From an uncultured Bacteroidales bacterium (GTDB taxonomy: Bacteria > Bacteroidota > Bacteroidia > Bacteroidales > UBA932), in the NCBI GenBank assembly GCA_944323445.1, contig CALUSM010000007.1:1-64000 (forward strand): a DNA stretch of 64,000 bases, written 5' to 3'. Shown here piece by piece: positions 9,498 to 18,560 of this stretch. The notes beneath the pieces were generated by a model, which ran no database searches, was not told the DNA's origin, and saw nothing but the letters and a program-made list of their open reading frames with translations. The position numbers and the translations under genes were made by a program. Each line of letters begins with the position of its first letter. Within the stretch, counting starts at the first letter, position 1.

Positions 9498-10166
9498 TTA
9501 ATAAATCGACCCGAATCCTATACCAGTGGAATTTCCAACTCCGACGTTCCATGCAAATGATTTAGATTCAGGTTTTCCTTCTATTATAACAGGGCATAAA
9601 CTTGAACGCAGATTTATTCCCTTATATGAAATCATTTTAGTCTTTCTCTTAGCATAACTCCTGTCAAACATTATTCTGAGAGTCTCATCTTTCTGCATAC
9701 CTGCCAGCTCCATTTTGTGTAACAATGTCTGTGTCAATATTTCATCAGCACCGATGTCCTCAAATGTATATTGAATATTATTTTTCAAATCCGATGTATG
9801 TTTTTGAATAAAGACAGGACTACCTAAATAGAACAAACTTCTATCTGACAAAGACGGCGTGTCTTCAATCGTCATATCACATACTGTCAACCCATTGAAC
9901 ATTTGCGGTTGATTTAAAATACTTCTCATTAATTTTTTTAGTGTTTCGTCACTATAAAAACTTATAAACCATGTGGCACCCTCCGGAAACTCATACCCGA
10001 CATCTGTTATCCTGCCTTTTTTCAACCAAGAAAATGAATACAATGACATTCGGCCATGTTCTTCATTCATCTTACCCAACCATGTATAAAAAACTCCGCT
10101 TAATTTTTGCTGATAATTAAACGGTACTATTTCTTGACTCGGTGTAGTGTGTAAATATATTCGCAT
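9498..10166 (-). CDS. cas6: CRISPR pre-crRNA endoribonuclease Cas6
   Basis: Cas6 cuts each repeat of the pre-crRNA to leave the 8-base 5' handle seen in the array. The 222-residue protein ends in AWNVGVGNSTGIGFGSIY, a clear C-terminal glycine-rich loop (GxGxxxGxGxG) of the family. His6 near the N-terminus is a candidate catalytic residue. It is the first gene of the cas operon, 12 bases before cas5. Upstream (10199-10192, minus) is a TATATTTC sequence close to the -7 consensus, but no clear -33 box, so the promoter is only tentative. Confidence 0.93.
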   Translation of the reverse strand: MRIYLHTTPSQEIVPFNYQQKLSGVFYTWLGKMNEEHGRMSLYSFSWLKKGRITDVGYEFPEGATWFISFYSDETLKKLMRSILNQPQMFNGLTVCDMTIEDTPSLSDRSLFYLGSPVFIQKHTSDLKNNIQYTFEDIGADEILTQTLLHKMELAGMQKDETLRIMFDRSYAKRKTKMISYKGINLRSSLCPVIIEGKPESKSFAWNVGVGNSTGIGFGSIY

Positions 10167-10528
10167 AATTTGAGTCCTTTAATGTAAATTCGAAATATAG
10201 AAAATTTAAGTTGTTTATTATTTGAAAAATAGCAATAAAAGGATAAATATAAAGTATACAAAAAACTCATCTATAATCACTAAAGACAAAGTTAATATAA
10301 ATTTTCACATGACAGGCGAATACTACATTGAATTTTCAAAAGCCAAATAGTAATAATTACTCTAGTATGTAATGTTGGTAAAAAGTTCAAGGACAAATAC
10401 AATCATTAAAAATTACACAAGGATTCAAACCAACCTCCCCAAAATTTTCATATCTTTGCATTAACAATAAACAATTTTATATTTAACCCTAAAATTTGGC
10501 ATTAAATATAAACTAAATTATAGTTAAT
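10167..10528. promoter_or_regulatory. Divergent AT-rich intergenic region between cas6 and hipB
   Basis: No gene is seen in this ~360-base, strongly AT-rich gap. For the plus-strand hipBA pair, TATCTTTG at 10451-10458 is a full match to the TAnnTTTG -7 box, which leaves an untranslated leader of about 60 bases. For the minus-strand cas operon there are two weaker candidates: TATATTTC (10199-10192), and TAACTTTG (10294-10287), a full TAnnTTTG match but about 120 bases from cas6. No -33 element at the preferred spacing could be found for any of them. Confidence 0.5.
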
Positions 10529-10870
10529 ATGGCACAGCTGAAAGATTACTCCATCCCCGAGCTGATTCACCTGCTCGGAAGCCGTTATAGGGACTACCGT
10601 CAGAGGGCCAATATGACTCAGAAAGAGGTGGCCGAGCGGGCCGGGCTCTCTGTCGTGACTGTCTACAAGTTCGAGAGCGGGACGGCCAACAATCTGTCTC
10701 TCGGAACGTTTCTTCTGCTGCTGAAGGCAGTAGGATGGATAGAAGCGCTGGATGAGCTGATGCCTGAGCTTCCGCCGTCCCCCTATCTTATGAAAGACAA
10801 TGACAGGAAAGTTCAGCGGATAAGGCACAGGCGGGAAAAGACGAGCAAACCTAAAATCAAGGAGTTATGA
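10529..10870 (+). CDS. hipB: HipB-like XRE-family antitoxin
   Basis: This 113-residue DNA-binding protein has a helix-turn-helix of the XRE/Cro type at residues 25-75 (YRQRANMTQKEVAERAGLS, then VTVYKFESG). The C-terminal tail is basic. Such proteins bind and neutralise the HipA kinase and repress their own operon. The stop overlaps the hipA start as ATGA (10867-10870), the usual antitoxin-first arrangement. The call as antitoxin comes from this pairing; the sequence alone would only say XRE regulator. Confidence 0.9.
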   Translation: MAQLKDYSIPELIHLLGSRYRDYRQRANMTQKEVAERAGLSVVTVYKFESGTANNLSLGTFLLLLKAVGWIEALDELMPELPPSPYLMKDNDRKVQRIRHRREKTSKPKIKEL

Positions 10871-12381
10871 GCAGAATGATCAAAGTAATATTGTGGGGCG
10901 AAGAGGTCGGCCGGCTGCTGTGGGATGAGCGGAGACACCTGTCTTATTTCACTTTCAATCCGGATTTTCTGAGCAAAGGAATTGATATTGCCCCGCTTAC
11001 CGCTCCTACTGGAGATATCGGGAGCAGGATGCCTGTCTACGGTGCATCGGAGCGCATATATCAGAAGCTTCCCCCTTTCATAGCGGATTCTCTGCCGGAT
11101 GACTGGGGAAACAGACTATTTGATTACTGGAGGCAGGAGCATCGGATCCCGGCGGCGGAGATTACCCCTCTCGAGAAATTGTCATTCATCGGAAGCAGAG
11201 GCATGGGCGCTCTAGAATTCATTCCCGAGACCGGGAGTTATATAAGCAGAGGGAAGATAGATATCCAGTCGCTGACAGCCCTTGCTCAGAAAATATTCTC
11301 CGACAGGGAGAATGCACGCATCCTTCCGGAAGAGTCCCTGACCATGCAGTCCCTGATCGCCGTAGGTACATCGGCTGGCGGACGTCAGCCCAAGGCCATA
11401 GTCGCTGTTTCCAAGGAAACCGGAGAGATACGTTCCGGACAAATAGATGGTCTGGAAGGCTATGACTACTGCATTCTGAAATTCGGTGACCAGGCCCGGT
11501 CTTCGGCCGAACTGGAGATGAGCTACTGGCGTATGGCTGTAGATGCCGGCATTCGGATGACTGATTCGAGGCTTATGGAGATAGAGGGCACAAGGCATTT
11601 CCTGACTGAACGTTTCGACCGGGCAAACGGCCGGAAACTGCACATACAGACTCTCGCGGCGATGTATCCGGACGCTGCAAGCTATGAGGACATGCTGCTG
11701 GTGTGCCGGAAACTGCAGCTGCCTGAAACCGACTCCGAGGAGGTTTTCCGCAGAATGGTCTTCAATATCATGGCCAACAACACCGACGACCACAACAAGA
11801 ACTTCTCGTTCATCATGAATCCTCAAGGGCAATGGAGACTGGCTCCCGCATACGACATGACATTCATATTCAACACAGGAGGTTATCAGGCACATGAGGA
11901 GCACTGTCTGTCGGCCGGCGGCAAACTGCGTGATTTTACTAAAGAGGATATTCTGGCTTTCGCCGCCGCAAACGGCATAAGACGGCCGGCATCCATAATT
12001 GATAAAGTTGCCGCCTCACTCAGCCGTTTCAGAACCATAGCCACCGAATACTGTGTTAAGCAAGAATGGATTTCGCGTATAGAAGCCAGCATCCACCGTC
12101 GCATGAGCGAATGCGGCTGCATGACGGCCCCATCCAGTAAGGTCACATTCGAGGACACAAAAGGAAATACCATTTCCAATATCAGAATCGAACAGGCCTA
12201 TCATGGAAATTATCACCTTCTCGCCGACATCAACGGCCATGAACGCAAATACATCATCCGTAAAGACACGAATCTGTATTCGGAAATAAGTTCAATTGGA
12301 GCCAACAGATTGCCTGAGGACTATTTGCGGACTCTCGCAGAGACATTGCTTGTACCCAAACCTACTAATTTCCAATCATAA
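10867..12381 (+). CDS. hipA: HipA-family serine/threonine kinase toxin
   Basis: HipA kinases phosphorylate translation factors (glutamyl-tRNA synthetase in E. coli) and cause dormancy. This 504-residue protein has the N-terminal HipA_N region with GSRGMGALEF (109-118), a Gly-rich loop VGTSAGGRQPK (166-176), Lys205 in YCILKFGD, the catalytic NNTDDHNKNF (Asp308), and the metal-binding Asp330 in APAYDMTF. All core residues are present, so it looks active. Roughly 60-70 residues beyond the usual HipA end (from about 420: SKVTFEDTKGNTISNIRI and onward) form a beta-rich tail I cannot assign. It is translationally coupled to hipB and divergent from the cas operon. Confidence 0.92.
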   Translation: MSRMIKVILWGEEVGRLLWDERRHLSYFTFNPDFLSKGIDIAPLTAPTGDIGSRMPVYGASERIYQKLPPFIADSLPDDWGNRLFDYWRQEHRIPAAEITPLEKLSFIGSRGMGALEFIPETGSYISRGKIDIQSLTALAQKIFSDRENARILPEESLTMQSLIAVGTSAGGRQPKAIVAVSKETGEIRSGQIDGLEGYDYCILKFGDQARSSAELEMSYWRMAVDAGIRMTDSRLMEIEGTRHFLTERFDRANGRKLHIQTLAAMYPDAASYEDMLLVCRKLQLPETDSEEVFRRMVFNIMANNTDDHNKNFSFIMNPQGQWRLAPAYDMTFIFNTGGYQAHEEHCLSAGGKLRDFTKEDILAFAAANGIRRPASIIDKVAASLSRFRTIATEYCVKQEWISRIEASIHRRMSECGCMTAPSSKVTFEDTKGNTISNIRIEQAYHGNYHLLADINGHERKYIIRKDTNLYSEISSIGANRLPEDYLRTLAETLLVPKPTNFQS

Positions 12382-12393
12382 TCTATTTTTACC

Positions 12394-13131
12394 ATGGACT
12401 TTACGATTTGGAAATACGAAAATGGATATCAGACCGACGTAATTCCCATAGTCTACCTCCACTCCTTCCGCGGCAACGGCGAGGACGTCTGGAATGCCTG
12501 CCACGGGCTGAAGGACTGCCCGCCGATGGTGCTGGTGTCGGTCAACAATCCGGGTACGGGGCTGGATGACGAGCTGTCGCCCTGGCCGGCGGAGGGGGTG
12601 TGGAAGGGCCAGGCGCCTTACAAGGGGCTGGCGGCGGAGCATCTGCGCTGGATGATGGAGGAGTGCGTTCCACAGGTGGAGGCGGAAATCAGCAGCCTCA
12701 TGCAGGACAGACCGCGCATGGGCAGTCAGGCAAATGATGGAGACGCGGTCCGTTTCCTGCCTGTCATCGCCGGCTACTCCCTCGCAGGCCTCTTCGCCCT
12801 CTGGGCCGCCTGGAACTCAGGGTATTTCAGAAGGGTGGCAAGTGTCTCCGGCTCGCTCTGGTATCCCGGTTTTACGGATTTTATCCGGGACAATACCCCT
12901 AGGACCGGCCTGAAGGAAGGAACCGGCCCGGAAAAGGCCTATTTCTCCCTCGGCGACCGGGAGAGCCGCACCCGCCATCCGCTGATGAGCCGGGTGGACG
13001 CCTGCACCGCGGAAGTGGTGGAGAAGGTCAGGTCATACGGCATCGAGACGGCTTTCGAATGGAATCCCGGCAACCACTTCGACCATCCGGAGCTCCGCAT
13101 GGCCCGGGCCCTCGCCTGGCTGCTGCGCTGA
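12394..13131 (+). CDS. Alpha/beta-hydrolase, putative esterase (enterochelin-esterase / PHB-depolymerase-like)
   Basis: The 245-residue protein has a nucleophile elbow GYSLAG (Ser near residue 132) and an early YLHSFRGNGED that would give the oxyanion hole. A C-terminal GNHFDHPE supplies the probable catalytic His. There is no signal peptide, so it should be cytoplasmic. The overall pattern matches the D-type esterases (IroE/Fes-like) rather than lipases. The substrate cannot be told. It lies 12 bases after hipA but has no obvious functional tie to it, and it converges on the following lipoprotein gene. Confidence 0.78.
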   Translation: MDFTIWKYENGYQTDVIPIVYLHSFRGNGEDVWNACHGLKDCPPMVLVSVNNPGTGLDDELSPWPAEGVWKGQAPYKGLAAEHLRWMMEECVPQVEAEISSLMQDRPRMGSQANDGDAVRFLPVIAGYSLAGLFALWAAWNSGYFRRVASVSGSLWYPGFTDFIRDNTPRTGLKEGTGPEKAYFSLGDRESRTRHPLMSRVDACTAEVVEKVRSYGIETAFEWNPGNHFDHPELRMARALAWLLR

Positions 13132-13137
13132 GGCGGG

Positions 13138-14166
13138 CTACTGCAGAAGGAATCTCACCAGCACCCCCTTGTGGTCGGTAGGCCACACTCCTAACGGCTC
13201 GATGAAGGGGTCATCTGTGGCCTCCGTCACCCGCTGCGAGTTGCTGATGCTGCCCCGAGGCCCGAATACTGCCGCATCGAGCAGTTCCAGTCCCGGGTAA
13301 GGGTAATAGAAAATGTAGTCTATGCGGTCGCGCTCATCGGCATCGGGGGTCCAGGTAAAGCGCTCGACGGGTATCAGGGGATTGTCGGCCGGGAAGGTAA
13401 ATCCGGGATGGGACAATACGTCGGGGAACTGCTCCCGGTAGGTGTCGACAAATCCGGCATTGTCCAGCATCAGGGGCACTGTCCAGGGGATGATGAGACC
13501 GTTGTGGTCGTACAGGTCCTTGGTCTCCCGGATCCAGTCCAAGTGCGAGGGTTCGTTGAAGTCCCCGCCGAGGATGACGATTCTCCCCGCTTCGATGTCC
13601 TTGCGGGCGGTGGCGATGAAGTCCCGGATGGCATCGTCGCGCTGTGAGGCGTCATTGACCTGCAGCACCTCGAGGACGGTCTGCGGGATGGGAATTTTCT
13701 CCCAGGTGGAGCCGTCGTAGCCGCGGACATTGTAATAGGCGTCATTGAGGTAATCCAGATGGGCAGTGTACACCGCTATCTCCCGTCCGCCTATCTCGGA
13801 GACCATCCGGTAGATGCTGCCGTGGTCCCCGTTCTCCGGAAATACCGTGGTGGAGTCCGTTATCGGATGCCGGCTCAGCAGCCCTGAGTCGTAGCTGTAG
13901 AACGAATAGTATTCCAGCCCTCTCTCCCGCAGCGAGGCCACTATCCGGTCACAGAACCGTATCCCGTGGTAGTTGCGCACCTCGCTGAAGGTCACGAAAT
14001 CCGGCCGCAGCCTCTCGATCTCGTCCACTATCGCGTCATATCCTCCGGGGACCATTGTCCCCTCCTGCCAGATATTCCACTGCAGTACAGTAAATTCCGT
14101 TCCTTTCTGCGCACAGGAGCACAGCATCACCGAAAGGCCCGCCAGAACTATCAGAATCTTCCTCAT
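13138..14166 (-). CDS. Endonuclease/exonuclease/phosphatase (EEP) family lipoprotein
   Basis: An N-terminal lipobox (LSVMLCSCAQKG, Cys18) marks this 342-residue protein as an exported lipoprotein. The remainder is a DNase I-like EEP fold: QWNIWQEG at the first metal site, VTFSEVRNYHG with the metal-binding Glu, GGDFNEPSHLD with the Asp-Phe-Asn motif, and a C-terminal WPTDHKGV with the catalytic Asp-His pair. The family includes phosphodiesterases acting on nucleic acids, phosphoinositides and sphingomyelin, so the substrate is open. It stands alone between convergent and same-strand neighbours. Confidence 0.88.
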   Translation of the reverse strand: MRKILIVLAGLSVMLCSCAQKGTEFTVLQWNIWQEGTMVPGGYDAIVDEIERLRPDFVTFSEVRNYHGIRFCDRIVASLRERGLEYYSFYSYDSGLLSRHPITDSTTVFPENGDHGSIYRMVSEIGGREIAVYTAHLDYLNDAYYNVRGYDGSTWEKIPIPQTVLEVLQVNDASQRDDAIRDFIATARKDIEAGRIVILGGDFNEPSHLDWIRETKDLYDHNGLIIPWTVPLMLDNAGFVDTYREQFPDVLSHPGFTFPADNPLIPVERFTWTPDADERDRIDYIFYYPYPGLELLDAAVFGPRGSISNSQRVTEATDDPFIEPLGVWPTDHKGVLVRFLLQ

Positions 14167-14218
14167 TTCAAATCTGTTTTTTCAGCCTGCAAATATAGAA
14201 CAATTACCCGCACTGCCG

Positions 14219-15085
14219 TCACCTCCATTCCCCTTCGGCCACCACGAAGACACTGCCGCCGACCCGGGTCGCATAAAGCCCGGCAGCCGCATCATACGAG
14301 GCCTCGACATGAAGCCGCGAGGGCCGTCCCATCTCGCTGCCCTGACTCACCGTATAGCTGAGACTCCGAGCCCCGCCGAAGAAGCCGTGGCGGAGCAGCC
14401 AGCACGCCAGGTCGCCGTTGGCACTGCCCGTTGCCGGATCCTCGAGAAAGCCGGGGTCCTCCATAAAAACCCTTACCCGCAGACTGCCGTCCGGCATCGG
14501 CACGAAATACAGCAGACTGCACGCATAGTGCCGGTCTATGAACCGCTGCCGCTCGTCGTAGTTGACCCGGCAGCGCTCGAGGGCCTCAACGGACCGCAGA
14601 GGGGTGATCACCGCCTCCAGCCCGGTCGACACCCATTGGACCGGAAAATCGTCCCTGACGTCGTCCACCGACAGCGACACCGCAGCCACCGCCGCATCCC
14701 GGGGCAGAATCTCCCCGAACACCGGCTGATTCTGCGTCATGACACCCGCACCGTCGGTAGCGAAGTCCACCGGAATCTGCCCGGCCCTGAGGTTGAGCAG
14801 CACCCGCGGCGGCCGTCCGCCCTCGAGCATTTCCTTGATGACGTATGCCGTCCCGAGCGTAGGATGCCCTGCGAAAGGTACCTCGCAGGAGGTCGTGAAT
14901 ATACGGACGTCATAGCCTCCGTCGGCCTGACGTCCGGACATGATGAAGGTCGTCTCGGAAAAGCCTATCTCTATGGCTATCCGCTGCATCTCGGCATCGG
15001 ATACAGGCCGGTCGGGGATGAGGACGGCCAAAGGATTGCCCTGGTACTTCGCCTCAGCGAAACAGTCTACGATATAGAATTTCAT
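14219..15085 (-). CDS. PhzF-family isomerase/epimerase-like protein
   Basis: The 288-residue protein has the PhzF diaminopimelate-epimerase-like signature: CFAEAKYQGNPLAVL near the N-terminus, the active-site Glu44 in GFSETTF, a second-half FAGHPTLGTAYV, and DPATGSANGDLACWLL near the C-terminus. PhzF isomerises an intermediate of phenazine synthesis, but most homologues in gut bacteria have no known substrate and no phenazine genes are nearby. A TAGATTTG -7 box (minus strand, 15112-15105) lies ahead of the start, divergent from the glycosyltransferase gene. Confidence 0.92.
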   Translation of the reverse strand: MKFYIVDCFAEAKYQGNPLAVLIPDRPVSDAEMQRIAIEIGFSETTFIMSGRQADGGYDVRIFTTSCEVPFAGHPTLGTAYVIKEMLEGGRPPRVLLNLRAGQIPVDFATDGAGVMTQNQPVFGEILPRDAAVAAVSLSVDDVRDDFPVQWVSTGLEAVITPLRSVEALERCRVNYDERQRFIDRHYACSLLYFVPMPDGSLRVRVFMEDPGFLEDPATGSANGDLACWLLRHGFFGGARSLSYTVSQGSEMGRPSRLHVEASYDAAAGLYATRVGGSVFVVAEGEWR

Positions 15086-15104
15086 GGTATCTTCAGTTTG
15101 GACA

Positions 15105-15141
15105 CAAATCTAGGAAAATTATGCCTTATTCACTATCTTTG
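15105..15141. promoter_or_regulatory. Divergent promoter -7 boxes for phzF-like and GT2 genes
   Basis: On the minus strand TAGATTTG (15112-15105) and on the plus strand TATCTTTG (15134-15141) both match the Bacteroidota -7 consensus. The plus-strand box ends only five bases before the glycosyltransferase ATG at 15147. With the usual distance from box to start, that mRNA would begin at or within a base or two of the start codon. No convincing -33 box is present for either. Confidence 0.6.
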
Positions 15142-15146
15142 GCGCC

Positions 15147-16148
15147 ATGATCTGCATAGCGCTACTGAACTGGAACGGATATGACGACACGGCCGAGTGC
15201 TTGGAATCTCTGGCTGCGTCCACCTATGACGACTATTTCATAGTCCTGGGTGACAACGGCTCGCAGGACGGTTCACTGGACAGGCTGCAGGAACTGTGCT
15301 GCACCAGAGGTTACACTGTCCACCGCACCAGACTCGGAGAAGAGACATTTCCGGTTCCGGAGCGCAGATGCGTTATCCTCTACGACCTGCTCGAGAACAA
15401 CGGATTCAGCCGGGCCAACAACATGATGGTCAGGTACGCGGCACATTACAGCCCTGAATATTTCCTGCTGCTGAACAACGACACGGTACTCGAGCCGGAC
15501 TTCCTCTCCCATCTGGTGAATTTTCAGAAACAGAGGCCACGATACCGGATCCTCACCCCTCTGATACACTATTACCGCGACAGGGACAAAATCTGGAACG
15601 GAGGCGGCAGGATACGCTGGGGACTGCGGAAATACTGGTACAAGGATATGCCGGCATCCAGGGTCAGAGAAAGGGAATTCATCGAATGCTCTTTCATCAC
15701 AGGCTGCTGCATGATGTTCACCCCCGATGTCCTGGACAGTAACGGAGCGATCTTCACCGAACGGTTTTTCTACGGAGAAGAGGACTTTGAACTGGCCCTG
15801 CGGATGAAGCGCCGCAAGGTACGGATGGCCTGTGTGACCGGCTCCGTCATCTACCATAAGGTCAGTGCTTCTGTAAACCGACACTATACTAAAGCCGGCC
15901 CCGTCTACATCCACTACCTCAACCGGCTTATCGATGTCCGGAACTTCATGCCGGAACTCTCCTACTCATTCTTCCGGCTCTATCTCTGCGCCACCCTGGC
16001 CATGTACCTCAGGAAGGCCTTCCACTACTCTCCCGGACAGTCCATGAAATTCCTGAGACAGCTCTGCCGCGATGCAGCAGGACGCAGCTCAGTACCGAAA
16101 GAATACTGTCTCAAGATTTTCAAGGAAGGTGCACCCGTAGACATATAG
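15147..16148 (+). CDS. Glycosyltransferase family 2
   Basis: This 333-residue GT-A type transferase begins directly with the nucleotide-sugar-binding strand ICIALLNWNGYDDTAECLESL. It continues with DNGSQDGS and the metal-binding LLNNDTVLEPDF (Asn110-Asp112, in place of DxD). The acceptor region holds GCCMMFTPDVL and FYGEEDFELALRMKRR, the 'ED' motif of the rhamnosyl/N-acetylglucosaminyl transferases. No membrane segment is evident. The Met at 15147 must be the start because the following strand is part of the fold. The acceptor is unknown and no polysaccharide cluster surrounds it. Confidence 0.9.
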   Translation: MICIALLNWNGYDDTAECLESLAASTYDDYFIVLGDNGSQDGSLDRLQELCCTRGYTVHRTRLGEETFPVPERRCVILYDLLENNGFSRANNMMVRYAAHYSPEYFLLLNNDTVLEPDFLSHLVNFQKQRPRYRILTPLIHYYRDRDKIWNGGGRIRWGLRKYWYKDMPASRVREREFIECSFITGCCMMFTPDVLDSNGAIFTERFFYGEEDFELALRMKRRKVRMACVTGSVIYHKVSASVNRHYTKAGPVYIHYLNRLIDVRNFMPELSYSFFRLYLCATLAMYLRKAFHYSPGQSMKFLRQLCRDAAGRSSVPKEYCLKIFKEGAPVDI

Positions 16149-16208
16149 TCCTTACACCAAGTGCAAACAATAACATTGTTATAAAATCAAATATTCGTAA
16201 CTTTTCTA

Positions 16209-16892
16209 TTATTCCCCTTTCTGCGAGAACATGGCCGTATGCCTGAGCACCTTCGCATCGACATAGAAGACTATCTCCTCAGCGATATTGGTCAGATGGT
16301 CGCCGGTGCGCTCGAGCTTGCGGAAGATGCTGCCGAGTCCCATAACCACCGGAAGCTCGTCCGTATGCTCCCGGGCGTACTCCACCAGGATGCTGTCGGA
16401 AGCGGCCTTTAGCCGGTCCAGCTCATCGTCCATATCGATGACCGAGGAGGCCTTCGAGGGATTCTCGTCCATCAGGGAGGACTGCAGCCCGTTCATCATC
16501 TCCAGCACGATGTCGAACATCCGCTCCAGCTGGAGCCTGTCCACCAGGGCTGCGTCGAGTTTCTCCGCATCCGTCTCCTTGACGAAGCGGGCGATGCTGT
16601 AGGCGTAGTCCCCGATGCGCTCGAGGTCGCTGTTGATCTTGAGCATGGCCAGCACGAAGCGCAGGTCCACTGCCACGGGGGTATATAGGGCGATGAAGTC
16701 CTCCACCTGAGTATCTATCTTGATGTCCTGGGCATCCACCAGGCGCTCGCGCACCCATATCTGCTGGGCTATATTGCGGTCCATGCCGAGCACCGCCTGC
16801 CGGGCCTGGTCCATCTGACTGTACACCATAGCCCACATGCGGTAGACCTCGTTGCGGAGCTGGGTGAGTTGCTGATCTACGAATTTTACCAT
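16209..16892 (-). CDS. phoU: Phosphate signalling complex protein PhoU
   Basis: PhoU links the Pst transporter to the PhoR kinase and limits phosphate uptake. The 227-residue protein shows two PhoU repeats, each with the metal-binding pattern: RFVLAMLKINSDLERIGDYAYSIA in the first and LGSIFRKLERTGDHLTNIAEEIVFY in the second. It is the last gene of the pst operon, 21 bases after pstB, as in most bacteria. Confidence 0.97.
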   Translation of the reverse strand: MVKFVDQQLTQLRNEVYRMWAMVYSQMDQARQAVLGMDRNIAQQIWVRERLVDAQDIKIDTQVEDFIALYTPVAVDLRFVLAMLKINSDLERIGDYAYSIARFVKETDAEKLDAALVDRLQLERMFDIVLEMMNGLQSSLMDENPSKASSVIDMDDELDRLKAASDSILVEYAREHTDELPVVMGLGSIFRKLERTGDHLTNIAEEIVFYVDAKVLRHTAMFSQKGE

Positions 16893-16913
16893 ATTCTGTA
16901 ATATTTTTGTCTG

Positions 16914-17666
16914 TTAACCGAAACGTCCTGTGATGTAGTTCTGGGTGGCCTCCTTGTGAGGATTCGTAAAGATAGTCTTGGTATCGTCATACTCGACCAT
17001 CTCACCCATATAGAAGAATGCCGTCCTGTCGCTGACCCTCGCCGCCTGCTGCATGTTGTGCGTGACGATGACGATGGTCACCTGGCTGCGCAGCTCGCTG
17101 ATAAGCTCCTCCACCTTGGCCGTCGATATCGGGTCGAGGGCCGAGGCCGGCTCGTCCATAAGCAGCACCGAGGGGGACACGGCCATGGCCCGGGCGATGC
17201 AGAGCCTCTGCTGCTGGCCTCCCGAGAGGGCAAATGCCGACTCCCCGAGCTTGTCCTTGACCTCATCCCAGAGGGCCGCCCCGCGCAGGGACTCCTCCAC
17301 CCTCTCCCGGATGTAGGCCTTGTCCTTTATACCGTTGACCCGCAGGCCGTAGGCCACATTGTCAAATATGCTCTTGGGGAAGGGATTGGGCCTCTGGAAG
17401 ACCATTCCCACATTCTTGCGCAGCTCGTCCACATGGACATCCGCTCCGTAGATATCCTGCCCGTCGATGAGGATCTGACCCTCGAGCCGGGTGCCGGGTA
17501 TCAGGTCGTTCATCCGGTTGAACAGCCGCAGGAAGGTGGACTTGCCGCAGCCGGAGGGCCCGATGAAGGCGACCACCTGATTCTGCGGTATCTCCATCGA
17601 GATACCCTTCAGGGCGTGGAAGGCCCCGTAGTAGAAATTAACGTCCCTTGCTTCGATTTTCTCCAT
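16914..17666 (-). CDS. pstB: Phosphate ABC transporter ATPase PstB
   Basis: This 250-residue ABC ATPase energises phosphate uptake. It carries Walker [10 protein letters not shown] (36-44), a Q-loop at [11 protein letters not shown], signature LSGGQQQR, Walker [13 protein letters not shown] and switch His in THNMQQA. The 'NPFPKSI' after the Q-loop and the C-terminal NYITGRFG are typical of PstB rather than other ABC ATPases. It follows pstA with no gap. Confidence 0.98.
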   Translation of the reverse strand: MEKIEARDVNFYYGAFHALKGISMEIPQNQVVAFIGPSGCGKSTFLRLFNRMNDLIPGTRLEGQILIDGQDIYGADVHVDELRKNVGMVFQRPNPFPKSIFDNVAYGLRVNGIKDKAYIRERVEESLRGAALWDEVKDKLGESAFALSGGQQQRLCIARAMAVSPSVLLMDEPASALDPISTAKVEELISELRSQVTIVIVTHNMQQAARVSDRTAFFYMGEMVEYDDTKTIFTNPHKEATQNYITGRFG

Positions 17667-18554
17667 TTATTTTATCTTTAACCGTTTTTCAAAATATTTT
17701 CTGAGTCCTCCCGCCAACAGGTTGATGATCAGGACAATGATAATCAGCACTAAGGCCGTCCCGTATGCTATCGGCTGCTGCGCCTCTATGTCCGTACCGC
17801 TGGTCGAGATGACGTAGAGGTGGTAAGGCAGGGCCATGCACTGGTCAAATATGGATGCGGGCAACTGGGGGAAGAAATAGGCGGCGCAGGTGAAAAGAAT
17901 CGGGGCGGTCTCTCCCGACACACGGCCGAGGGAGAGAATCAGTCCGGTGATGATGCGGGGCATACCCATCGGCAGCACCACCTTCCAGATAGTCTGGAGC
18001 TTGGTGGCGCCCAGGGCCAGGCTCCCCTCGCGGATACCGGCGGGAATGTCCTTCAGGGCCTCCTCCGTGGTACGTATAATCAGCGGCAGGGAGAGCAGCC
18101 CGAGGGTCAGGGAGCCGGCCAGAATACTGTCGCCGAATCCCAGATACTTTACGAACAGGGCCATGCCGAAAAGTCCGAAGACTATCGAAGGCACGCCGCT
18201 GAGGTTATTGGTCATCAGGCGGATGAAGCGCACTACCCACCCTTTGGAGGCGTATTCGTTCATGTAGATGCCGCTCATGATGCCTATCGGGAAGGCTACC
18301 ACGGCGCTTCCGAGCATCAGCAGCAGGGTTCCCACTATCGCGGGGAAAATACCTCCGGCGGTCATTCCGTCCTCCGGGGCCTTGGTCAGGAAGTCCCAGC
18401 TCAGGACTCCGGCGCCCTTGTAGATGATGAAGCCGAGGATGGCAAAGAGCACCAGGACAATAAAATAGCTCAGCACCCGGAATACGGTGAAGGCCGCAGC
18501 CTGCGAGCGCCGCTTGCGGAGGTGGTAGCCGGTGGGATATACTGGGGTATTCAT
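17667..18554 (-). CDS. pstA: Phosphate ABC transporter permease PstA
   Basis: The 295-residue inner-membrane permease has six predicted hydrophobic segments. The EAA loop that contacts PstB is at EEALKDIPAGIREGSLALGATKLQ. It ends in the KYFEKRLKIK typical of PstA. It lies between pstC (6 bases) and pstB (adjacent), forming the translocation pore with PstC. Confidence 0.97.
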   Translation of the reverse strand: MNTPVYPTGYHLRKRRSQAAAFTVFRVLSYFIVLVLFAILGFIIYKGAGVLSWDFLTKAPEDGMTAGGIFPAIVGTLLLMLGSAVVAFPIGIMSGIYMNEYASKGWVVRFIRLMTNNLSGVPSIVFGLFGMALFVKYLGFGDSILAGSLTLGLLSLPLIIRTTEEALKDIPAGIREGSLALGATKLQTIWKVVLPMGMPRIITGLILSLGRVSGETAPILFTCAAYFFPQLPASIFDQCMALPYHLYVISTSGTDIEAQQPIAYGTALVLIIIVLIINLLAGGLRKYFEKRLKIK

Positions 18555-18560
18555 GGGTCG

